Shown in pieces: positions 51,042 through 58,309 of a stretch of 64,000 nt of DNA. Source of the stretch: Pseudomonas syringae (lineage in GTDB: Bacteria > Pseudomonadota > Gammaproteobacteria > Pseudomonadales > Pseudomonadaceae); contig NZ_LGSI01000072.1 in the NCBI RefSeq assembly GCF_001698815.1, forward strand, positions 51,300-115,299. Direction: 5' to 3'. The notes under the pieces were generated by a model. The model was given only the letters and a program-made list of their open reading frames with translations. It had not been told where the DNA came from and did not search any database. The translations under genes and the position numbers were made by a program. Positions within the stretch are counted from its first letter, which is position 1. Every line of letters begins with the position of its first letter.

Positions 51042-51890
51042 TTAAAGGCTCAAGCGCATCGACAGATCCACGGCTTTTACATCCTTGGTCAGTGCGCCGA
51101 TGGAGATGTAATCCACGCCGGTTTCGGCGATCACTCGCAATGTCTGGTCATTGATACCGCCACTGGCTTCGAGTTTGGCGCGACCGGCATTGATCGTCAC
51201 CGCTTCGCGCATATCGTCCAGGCTCAATTCATCGAGCATGACAATGTCCGCACCGGCATCCAGTGCCTGGCGCAATTCGCTGAGGCTTTCCACTTCGATT
51301 TCCACCGGTTTGCCGGGCGCAATCTTGTGCGCGGCGCTGATGGCTTGGGCAATACCGCCGCTGGCGGCGATATGGTTTTCCTTGATCAGGAACGCATCGA
51401 ACAATCCGATGCGATGGTTATGACAGCCGCCGCAGGTGACCGCGTACTTCTGCGCCAATCGCAGGCCCGGCAGCGTCTTGCGGGTGTCCAATAGCTGGAC
51501 TTGAGTGTCAGCGACCATGTCAGCGTAATGCTGCGCTTTGGTGGCCACGCCCGACAGCATCTGCAGGAAGTTCAGCGCGCTGCGTTCGCCCGTCAGCAAT
51601 GAGCGCGCCGGACCTTCCAGATGAAACAGCACCTGGTCCGGTTTGACCCGATCACCGTCGACTACCTGCCAATGCACCGCGACACGCGGGTCCAGCTGGC
51701 GGAACACGGCATCGACCCACGCCGTACCAGCGATGACTGCCGCATCCCGGGAGATCACCGTGGCCTTGGCCAGACGCTCAGCCGGAATCAGCTGGGCGGT
51801 GATGTCGCCACTGCCGATGTCTTCCAGCAGCGCCCGGCGCACGTTGGCCTCGATTTCGGTGGTCAGGGCGGCGAGTTGTAAATTCGGCAT
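51042..51890 (-). CDS. nadC: Quinolinate phosphoribosyltransferase (nicotinate-nucleotide pyrophosphorylase)
   Basis: NadC converts quinolinate and PRPP to nicotinate mononucleotide in de novo NAD synthesis. The 282-residue protein has the N-terminal ALLEDIGSGDITAQLIP, LNFLQMLSGVATKAQHY, the active-site LLDTRKTLPGLRLAQKYAV and CGGCHNHRIGLFDAFLIKENH. VEVESLSELRQAL and the C-terminal LEASGGINDQTL are also visible. ATG 51890 fits the family length. In P. aeruginosa nadC adjoins pilA and tRNA-Thr as I recall it; here the exopolysaccharide region lies between them. A TATACT (minus strand, 51918-51923) may be its -10. Confidence 0.96.
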   Translation of the reverse strand: MPNLQLAALTTEIEANVRRALLEDIGSGDITAQLIPAERLAKATVISRDAAVIAGTAWVDAVFRQLDPRVAVHWQVVDGDRVKPDQVLFHLEGPARSLLTGERSALNFLQMLSGVATKAQHYADMVADTQVQLLDTRKTLPGLRLAQKYAVTCGGCHNHRIGLFDAFLIKENHIAASGGIAQAISAAHKIAPGKPVEIEVESLSELRQALDAGADIVMLDELSLDDMREAVTINAGRAKLEASGGINDQTLRVIAETGVDYISIGALTKDVKAVDLSMRLSL

Positions 51891-52236
51891 ATCGGACTCC
51901 ACTAACAAAGTGGCGCGAGTATAAGGCAGGTTTTCCCTGCGACCCACCTACCGAGCGGCCCCGCTCAACGACCCACGGGTGCTGTTGGTCGGTTTTTTTA
52001 GAACGTTTGCGATGGAACGGCTTTTCTGCGGTCTATGGCTGTACCGGTCAATCTATCAATTGTTCAAAACGGTAAAACCAGTGCTGGCGCCGCTGACATG
52101 ATTTGAAAGATAATCCGACTTGTATTTGACGTCATGACTTTGACGTTTCTTTAGCGCATACGTAATGCCCCGCAAAAACGGTGCTTTGAGCCCCGGATTG
52201 TGAAGAGGTCGCGGCTGTTTCCTGGTAGGGGGCTTG
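51891..52236. other. Divergent intergenic region nadC / DUF1631 gene
   Basis: No gene is seen. On the plus strand CGACC (51969) and GGTCG (51987) form a weak stem followed by GTTTTTTT, which looks like a terminator that no known plus-strand gene needs. A short leader RNA or small RNA is possible but not supported by a clear promoter. Confidence 0.4.
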
Positions 52237-54483
52237 ATGCAAAACGACGAGAAAGTTGTGCCGTTGAACAAAGCGACCCCTGAACTGGCCGCGAATTCGC
52301 CGCTTGCCCGTTTGCCCGTCGTGCTCCTGCAGGTCAGGGACAAGGCTGCGCAACAGCTCAAGGAAGCCTTGCAGGCGTTATTCGATAACGCTGACGACAC
52401 GCTTTTCGAAATGGCGGATCGGGCGCAGAACAACACCGAACAGAACACCTTCTTTGAGGCCATGCGCGACCTGCGCCTCAAGCGCAAAAGCATCGAGCGG
52501 GCGTTTCTCGACAAATTCTACGAAGCGTTCCTGCGCCTTGGTCAGTATCAGATCACCGAGCCGGTGATCCCAGGGGCAATGACGTTTGACAAGTTGGCCC
52601 TGGTACACAATGACGACCTGGAAAAAACCGTCGCCGTGGATGCCATGGTGGCCAAGGTTCTGAGTCGCGATGGCGTTGCCCTTGGGCAGCTGACAACGCG
52701 TCTGAACCAGCTGATCACCCAGCCTTTGAGCGACAATTCGAACCCGATGGGTCCGGCAATGCTCTGCGATTTCTTCCTGCAGGCCGGTCGCAGCCTGGGC
52801 GTCGAGATCAAGGTCAAGCTGATCATTCTCAAACTCTTCGAAAAATACGTACTGGCCGATGCCGATCATTTATATGCCGAAGCCAATCAACTGTTGATTG
52901 CCACTGGCGTGCTGCCCGAACTCAAAGCCTTGCCGGCTCGTCGCGCGTCAGATCGCCTGACCCGCCAGGCCCGCACCAGCGATCTGGCCGATCCTGATCT
53001 GGCCCAGGCTGCCGATAAGCTCGACAAAGGTGTGCAGGAAGTTTTTTCTGCCTTGCAGGAATTACTGTTGCAGGTGCGCGGCAATCTCGCGCCGCGCCAT
53101 GAACCCAATGCCGAAGCCCGTCCTATTTCCAGTCAGGATCTGCTGCGCCTGCTGTCGCACTTGCAGCAATACGTGCCGTCGCCGGACGCCCATGACGATT
53201 TCGATCTGCGCAATCAGCTTGAGCAATTGCTGACCCGCGTCAGCGTGAAAAGCGGCAAGTTTCGGGTAGTGGGTGGCGGCGACGAAGACGTGATCAACCT
53301 GATCGCCATGCTCTTCGAATTCATCCTCGATGACCGTAACCTGCCGTCATCGCTGCGAGCGTTGATCGGACGTCTGCAAATCCCGATGCTCAAAGTCGCG
53401 GTCATCGACAAAAGCTTTTTCAGTCGCGGCAGTCATCCTGCGCGCCGGCTGCTCAATGAAATCGCCTCCGCAGCCCTGGGCTGGGGCGGACGGGACGACT
53501 ACCAGCGCGATTCCCTGTATGTGCGGGTTGAACAGATCGTGCAGCGCCTGCTCAATGATTTCGTCGACGACCCGGCGATTTTCTCCGAGCTGTTGGTGGA
53601 TTTCCTGGCGTTTACCAGCGATGAGCGCCGCCGCAGTGAGCTGCTCGAACAGCGTACCCGTGACGCCGAGGAAGGCCGCGCCCGTGCCGAACTGGCGCGT
53701 CAGCGTGTGCAGCAGGAACTCAACCACCGTTTGATGGGCAAGACTTTGCCGGAAGTGGTGGTGCGCTTGCTGCAGGAAGCCTGGAGCAAAGTGCTGCTGC
53801 TGATGTGCCTCAAGCACGGCGACGAGTCCGCTGAATGGGAAGCGGGTCTGACGGCCATGGACGATCTGATCTGGAGCGTCGAGCTGCACGAAGAACCCGA
53901 AGCCCGCCAGCGCTTGCTGGATCTGGTGCCGGGTTTGCTCAAGGCGTTGCGTGAAGGCCTGGCCAGCGCGGCGTTCGATCCTTTCGCCACCAGCGAATTC
54001 TTCAGCCAGCTCGAAGTGCTGCATGTGCAGGCGTTTCAGCATTTCTCGAAGATGCAGGACGAGGCCGTCGAAGGCGGTCTTCCGGAAACGGAAGGCGAGG
54101 GCGTGCCAGGCCCGTCGATGATCGAAGTGGTTGAGGAAATCGTGCTGATCGCGCCCGGCGAGCAATTTCTCAATGAACCTGCTCTGCGCCTTCCGGACGA
54201 TGACGCAGGCCTGCTGCAAGTCGACAAGTTGCGGCTGGGTTGCTGGGTCGAGATTCAGGAAGATGAAGAGCACCGCTTGCGCTGCAAACTGGCGGCTATC
54301 GTCGAGCCGAGCGGTCGCTATGTGTTCGTCAACCGCACCGGCATGAAAGTCCTGGAAAAAACCCGCATGGGTCTGGCCGTGGAATTCCGTCGCGGCGCCA
54401 TCCGCATGCTCGATGACGCGCTGCTGTTCGACCGCGCTCTGGAATCAGTGATCGGCAACCTGCGCAAGCTCAAGGGCGTCTGA
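52237..54483 (+). CDS. DUF1631 family protein
   Basis: This 748-residue cytoplasmic protein has no membrane segments. It belongs to the DUF1631 family found next to nadC and ampD in Pseudomonas; its function is unknown. Visible parts are an N-terminal helical block (LFEMADRAQNNTEQNTFF), a conserved central block around FSRGSHPARRLLNEIASAALGWG, and a coiled-coil-like RRRSELLEQRTRDAEEG. The C-terminal PilZ-like segment (LGCWVEIQEDEEHRLRCKLA then GRYVFVNRTGMKVLE) is suggestive but unproven. ATG 52237 is preferred to the adjacent TTG; AGGGGG precedes it. Confidence 0.85.
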   Translation: MQNDEKVVPLNKATPELAANSPLARLPVVLLQVRDKAAQQLKEALQALFDNADDTLFEMADRAQNNTEQNTFFEAMRDLRLKRKSIERAFLDKFYEAFLRLGQYQITEPVIPGAMTFDKLALVHNDDLEKTVAVDAMVAKVLSRDGVALGQLTTRLNQLITQPLSDNSNPMGPAMLCDFFLQAGRSLGVEIKVKLIILKLFEKYVLADADHLYAEANQLLIATGVLPELKALPARRASDRLTRQARTSDLADPDLAQAADKLDKGVQEVFSALQELLLQVRGNLAPRHEPNAEARPISSQDLLRLLSHLQQYVPSPDAHDDFDLRNQLEQLLTRVSVKSGKFRVVGGGDEDVINLIAMLFEFILDDRNLPSSLRALIGRLQIPMLKVAVIDKSFFSRGSHPARRLLNEIASAALGWGGRDDYQRDSLYVRVEQIVQRLLNDFVDDPAIFSELLVDFLAFTSDERRRSELLEQRTRDAEEGRARAELARQRVQQELNHRLMGKTLPEVVVRLLQEAWSKVLLLMCLKHGDESAEWEAGLTAMDDLIWSVELHEEPEARQRLLDLVPGLLKALREGLASAAFDPFATSEFFSQLEVLHVQAFQHFSKMQDEAVEGGLPETEGEGVPGPSMIEVVEEIVLIAPGEQFLNEPALRLPDDDAGLLQVDKLRLGCWVEIQEDEEHRLRCKLAAIVEPSGRYVFVNRTGMKVLEKTRMGLAVEFRRGAIRMLDDALLFDRALESVIGNLRKLKGV

Positions 54484-54502
54484 CCGACGTCGCTTAACAA
54501 CC

Positions 54503-54556
54503 GTAGGACCGGCTTTTAGCCGGGAGCACGCCCTCCCGGCTAAAGCCGGTCCTACA
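54503..54556. repeat. Compact REP palindrome after the DUF1631 gene
   Basis: GTAGGACCGGCTTTTAGCCG and its reverse complement (ending GCCGGTCCTAC) are only about 10 bases apart. They can form a long uninterrupted hairpin 20 bases after the stop codon, which probably serves as a transcript end. Confidence 0.8.
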
Positions 54557-54647
54557 GGCTGCGATAGCGCGGCCAATTTACTCCCCCACACCATTCCCCA
54601 CTGCGGGCATACTTGCGGCTATCGATTTGTCCGTTCAAGGAACACTC

Positions 54648-55214
54648 ATGCATCTGGACCCTGCAAGCGGTTGGTGCCAAGGCGTGCAGCACTGCCCATC
54701 GCCCAATTTCAACGCGCGCCCGGCCAATGAAATCTCGTTGTTGGTGATCCACAACATCAGCCTGCCCCCAGCCCAGTTCAAGACCGGCAAGGTGCAGGCT
54801 TTTTTTCAGAATCAACTGGACGTCAGCGAGCACCCTTATTTCGCGGGCATTGCCGATTTGCGCGTATCGGCGCATTTTCTGATTGAGCGTGATGGCGACG
54901 TCTTTCAGTTCGTATCCTGTCTGGAACGGGCCTGGCATGCGGGTGTGTCGAGCTTCCAAGGGCGGGACACCTGCAACGATTTTTCCATCGGCATCGAGCT
55001 TGAAGGCACCGATGATCAACCGTTCACAGACGCGCAGTACGCTGCATTGATTGAATTGACCCGCCAGTTGCAGGCCGCATTCCCGGACATCACCGTCGAG
55101 CGAATCTGCGGGCACAGCGACATTGCACCCGGCCGCAAGACAGATCCGGGGCCGTTTTTTGATTGGTCGCGCTTGCAGTCGGCCCTGCTGGACGAAGTGA
55201 GGAGTAAAGAATGA
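54648..55214 (+). CDS. ampD: 1,6-anhydro-N-acetylmuramyl-L-alanine amidase AmpD
   Basis: AmpD is the cytosolic zinc amidase of peptidoglycan recycling. Its loss raises AmpR-activating anhydromuropeptides and so AmpC beta-lactamase. The 188-residue protein has the zinc histidine in LLVIHNISLP (His35), the SAHFLIERDG region, and the C-terminal GHSDIAPGRKTDPGPFFDW with the second zinc histidine and aspartate. No signal peptide is present, consistent with a cytosolic enzyme. AAGGA lies seven bases before the ATG. The stop overlaps ampE by 4 bases. Confidence 0.96.
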   Translation: MHLDPASGWCQGVQHCPSPNFNARPANEISLLVIHNISLPPAQFKTGKVQAFFQNQLDVSEHPYFAGIADLRVSAHFLIERDGDVFQFVSCLERAWHAGVSSFQGRDTCNDFSIGIELEGTDDQPFTDAQYAALIELTRQLQAAFPDITVERICGHSDIAPGRKTDPGPFFDWSRLQSALLDEVRSKE

Positions 55215-56047
55215 GTTTCCTGGTGTTGCTGCTGGCTGTCTGGATAGAAAAGTTTTCCGCCCTGCGTCAGCGCGTGCAGCGAGACTGGCCATGGTTGAGC
55301 GAGCTGTCACGGTTTGAATCGAACCCGCGTTTCGCCTCGCGGCCCTGGCTGATCCTGAGCGTGCTGGTGTTACTGCCGGTCGTGCTGTTGGCGTTGATGC
55401 TGGTGGTGCTCGGTTCAGTCTTCAATGGCTGGCTGACTTTGCCGGTGCATCTGCTGGTGTTGATTTACAGCCTGGGTCGCGGCGATCTGATTGCGGCGCT
55501 CGGGCCGTTTCGCGATGCCTGTCGGCGCGGTGACGCAGAGGCCGCCGTGCTTGTGGCCGAACGTGACATGCAGGTTGAGGCCGACAATAGCGAGCAGCTG
55601 CTCGAAGGTGTTCAGGGTTATCTGTTGTGGCAGGCCTATCAAAGCTTCTTTGCGGTGATTTTCTGGTATTTCCTGCTCGGTCCGGTGGCTGCGCTGGCCT
55701 ATCGCCTGTTGGCCCTGGCCGCTGAAAACGGTAAGACACCAGCCTTGCGTGACGCTGCCGGGCAACTGCGGCATGCCTTCGACTGGGTGCCGGTGCGCCT
55801 GTTGGCGGCCAGCTTCGCTCTGGTTGGCAACTTCGTGGCCGTCAGCCGGGTGATGCTGCACGAACTGCTCAACTGGAACATCAGCGCGGCTCAGCTGATC
55901 GCGAAAATCGGCTGCGTCGCCAGCGAAGTCCCCGCGCCAGTAATGGGCGCTGAAGGCGTGACCAGCCTGGACGTGCTCTGGGAATTGCTGATCCGCGCTG
56001 CGATCGTCTGGTATGCGGGTTTTGCGCTGTGGACGTTGTTTGTCTGA
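55211..56047 (+). CDS. ampE: Regulatory signaling modulator protein AmpE
   Basis: AmpE is an inner-membrane protein encoded beside ampD and linked to beta-lactamase induction and energy-dependent signalling. Its biochemical role is not well defined. The 278-residue protein has about four hydrophobic segments, a cytoplasmic ATPase-like region claimed for the family, and recognised stretches MSFLVLLLAVWIEKFSALRQ, SLGRGDLIAALGPFRDACR and VFWYFLLGPVAALAYRLL-like sequence (FWYFLLGPVAALAYRLL). It starts inside the end of ampD and is followed by a REP element. Confidence 0.92.
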   Translation: MSFLVLLLAVWIEKFSALRQRVQRDWPWLSELSRFESNPRFASRPWLILSVLVLLPVVLLALMLVVLGSVFNGWLTLPVHLLVLIYSLGRGDLIAALGPFRDACRRGDAEAAVLVAERDMQVEADNSEQLLEGVQGYLLWQAYQSFFAVIFWYFLLGPVAALAYRLLALAAENGKTPALRDAAGQLRHAFDWVPVRLLAASFALVGNFVAVSRVMLHELLNWNISAAQLIAKIGCVASEVPAPVMGAEGVTSLDVLWELLIRAAIVWYAGFALWTLFV

Positions 56048-56078
56048 GGGGCAAACATAACCCCGCATCCGACCACCT

Positions 56079-56181
56079 GGTAGGAGGGGACTTGTCCCCG
56101 AAGACGTTGGCTGAAGCGGCGGTAATGTCTGGATAGTGCGTTGCTGCTTCAGTCGCCTTCGGGGACAAGTCCCCTCCTACA
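56079..56181. repeat. REP pair (REPIN), GGGGACTTGTCCCC type
   Basis: Inverted arms GGTAGGAGGGGACTTGTCCC and its reverse complement ending CCCCTCCTAC enclose about 60 bases. It fills the convergent gap between ampE and the tatD-like gene and touches the stop region of the latter. Confidence 0.85.
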
Positions 56182-56965
56182 AATGGTCCACCCAACCAAA
56201 CAACTCCCGCGCATTGCGCGTGCTGGCCTCCGCCAGTTGCTCGGCGGAAATAGTCATCAGCTCGGCCAATGCTGCACAAATCTGCGGCAGGTGTTCCGGG
56301 CTGTTGCGTTGGCCGGGGAACATCGCCGGCGCCATGTCGGGTGAATCGGTTTCAAGCACCACGCTGTCCAGTGGCAGTTCGGCGATCACCCGATGCATGC
56401 GCAAGGCTTGCGGCCAGGTCGCGGCGCCGCCCAGGCCGAGTTTGAAACCCAGCTTGATGTATTCCCGTGCCTCTTCGCGACTGCCGGCAAAGGCGTGAAT
56501 GATCCCGCAGCGCTTGAGCTTGAAGCGCTTCAGACTCGCGATCACGTCAGCATGGCTGCGCCGCACATGAATCAGCGCGGGCAGATTGAAGTCCACAGCG
56601 AGTTGCAGTTGGGCGTCGAACAATTGCTGCTGAACCTGACGATCCAGCGTTTCAATGTAGTAATCCAGGCCGATTTCACCCACGGCGCAGAGCTGCGGAT
56701 GGCCTTGCAGCCGAGACAGCCAATCACCCAGTTCAACCAGATGCTCTGGGCGATGCTCATCGATGTATACCGGGTGCAGGCCGAACGCCGCGTGCAGGGC
56801 CGGATCGCTCAGGGTCAACTCCCAGACTCGTTGCCAGTTACGCTGATAAACCCCCAGCACCACCAAACGCTCGACACCCAAACCCTGGCAGTTGGCGAGG
56901 ATGGTCGCGCGATCTGCGTCGAAGTCCGAAAAATCCAGATGCGTGTGGGTGTCGATCAGCGTCAC
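56177..56965 (-). CDS. TatD family hydrolase
   Basis: TatD-family proteins are metal-dependent hydrolases or 3'-5' deoxyribonucleases, linked to DNA repair and RNA quality control. The 262-residue protein has the metal-binding motif LIDTHTHLDFSDFDADR at the N-terminus, AVGEIGLDYYIE, LPALIHVRRSHADVIASL, GIIHAFAGSREEAREYI and LPLDSVVLETDSPDMAP. This TatD/YcfH pattern is complete. It lies two bases from cra on the same strand and may be co-transcribed with it. Confidence 0.92.
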   Translation of the reverse strand: MTLIDTHTHLDFSDFDADRATILANCQGLGVERLVVLGVYQRNWQRVWELTLSDPALHAAFGLHPVYIDEHRPEHLVELGDWLSRLQGHPQLCAVGEIGLDYYIETLDRQVQQQLFDAQLQLAVDFNLPALIHVRRSHADVIASLKRFKLKRCGIIHAFAGSREEAREYIKLGFKLGLGGAATWPQALRMHRVIAELPLDSVVLETDSPDMAPAMFPGQRNSPEHLPQICAALAELMTISAEQLAEASTRNARELFGWVDHL

Positions 56966-56967
56966 GA

Positions 56968-57963
56968 TCAGCCCTCGTGAATGCGTTGCTTGAAGGTGCG
57001 CACGATGGCGTGAACCCCCGGTTCGTACTGATCCTTTTCAATCGCGGCCAAGGCCAGTTCCAGTGCCATGCTGGCAATGACCTGATGCTGTTGCGCCATG
57101 GCGTTGACCGGCAACGGCAGGAAATCCAGCAGTTGCGTGTCACCGAATGTCCCCAGGTGGAACTGCTGCGGATTCACCGCGTGGCTCTGCAAGACGTCGA
57201 AAATCCCCTGCAACAACACGTAAGACGTGGTGATCAGCGCATCCGGGAAATGTCCCAGTCGTTCCAGCACCTCATTCATCAGCCGTTGGCCGCACTGGCG
57301 ACTGAACGCTTCGCCGTGCTCGATCATGACTTTCCCGGCGAACCCGTTCAGGGCGTGTTCGAAACCGTCGGCGCGGGCGCGGCTGATGATCAGCTCCGGG
57401 CGCGCACCGATCAGGGCGATATGGGCAGGATTTGTCGCGAGCAGGCTGTGGGTCAGGCGCAGGCTGGCGTCATGGTCGTCGCTGACCACCGAACAGAAGT
57501 GCGCCGCGTCCATTTCCCGGTCGATGGCAATGATCGGCAAGCCTTTGCTTTGCAGCTCGCGGTAACTGTCATCGCTGGCAGGCAGGCAACTGGCGACGAA
57601 CAGCGCGTCGCAGCGACGCGCGCGAAACAATTGCAGCAATTGCAGCTCGCTGATGGGATCGTCGTCGGAGCTGGCGATCAGCAACTGGTAGCCCTGAGCC
57701 CTTGCGCCTTGCTCCAGGAACTTGGCGATGCGCGCAAAACTGGGATTTTCCAGGTCCGGCAGGATAAAACCCAAGGTGCGCGTGTGGCGGCTGCGCAGCC
57801 CGGCGGCTTGCGGGTTGGGCCGGAAACCATGCTCTTCGACCACGGCGCGTACCCGCTCGACGGTGGCGTTGCTGATGCGCTGCTGTTCGGCCTTGCCGTT
57901 GATCACGTAACTGGCGGTGGTCACGGAACACCCGGCCAGACGCGCAATATCACTGAGTTTCAA
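56968..57963 (-). CDS. cra: Catabolite repressor/activator Cra (FruR)
   Basis: This LacI/GalR-family regulator controls fructose uptake genes. Its known effector in Pseudomonas putida is fructose 1-phosphate, the product of the PTS. The 331-residue protein has an N-terminal helix-turn-helix (MKLSDIARLAGCSVTTASYV) with the hinge region, then a periplasmic-binding-like sensor domain (TLGFILPDLENPSFARIAKF). LPIIAIDREMD and the C-terminal RTFKQRIHEG are also visible. It diverges from fruB, with a predicted Cra operator in the shared gap, which predicts control of both directions. Confidence 0.95.
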   Translation of the reverse strand: MKLSDIARLAGCSVTTASYVINGKAEQQRISNATVERVRAVVEEHGFRPNPQAAGLRSRHTRTLGFILPDLENPSFARIAKFLEQGARAQGYQLLIASSDDDPISELQLLQLFRARRCDALFVASCLPASDDSYRELQSKGLPIIAIDREMDAAHFCSVVSDDHDASLRLTHSLLATNPAHIALIGARPELIISRARADGFEHALNGFAGKVMIEHGEAFSRQCGQRLMNEVLERLGHFPDALITTSYVLLQGIFDVLQSHAVNPQQFHLGTFGDTQLLDFLPLPVNAMAQQHQVIASMALELALAAIEKDQYEPGVHAIVRTFKQRIHEG

Positions 57964-58153
57964 CGCTGGAATTCCTTTTGTTATTGAGCGCTTGAAGGCG
58001 GCATTGTGGGATTTTCGCCCATTGCGGCCGATCTTGACAGCAGACCATTGGCAATAACCAAACGCTCAGATTTTTTTGCCTTCGGCACACAGCATCGGAC
58101 CGAGTGGGCTTCAACCGGCGCGGATAATCAAGTAACGTGCCGGGCAATGTAGA

Positions 58154-58165
58154 TTAAACGATTCA
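58154..58165. promoter_or_regulatory. Predicted Cra/FruR operator
   Basis: TTAAACGATTCA differs by one base from the Pseudomonas Cra consensus TTAAACGTTTCA. It lies in the 346-base cra/fruB gap, 145 bases upstream of the fruB ATG and 191 from the cra start. Weak promoter-like sequence follows it (TTGCTGTCATTACG), but no certain -10 is seen. The rest of the gap shows no gene. Confidence 0.75.
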
Positions 58166-58309
58166 GCAAATTTTTTTGAGTTGCTGTCATTACGCTCAAA
58201 ACGCTGTCAGATGGTTATCGTTTTCATCACCTAAGCTGTCGATCAACCTTTACTGATCGTTCTTAAAACAAGAATCCAGGCGCTATACCGCGCTGCACAG
58301 GAGTTAGGC

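Noticed and set aside
58040..58215. Further Cra sites near CCAAACGCTCAG and CTCAAAACGCTG.
   Set aside because: They match only half of the consensus palindrome and would be expected by chance.
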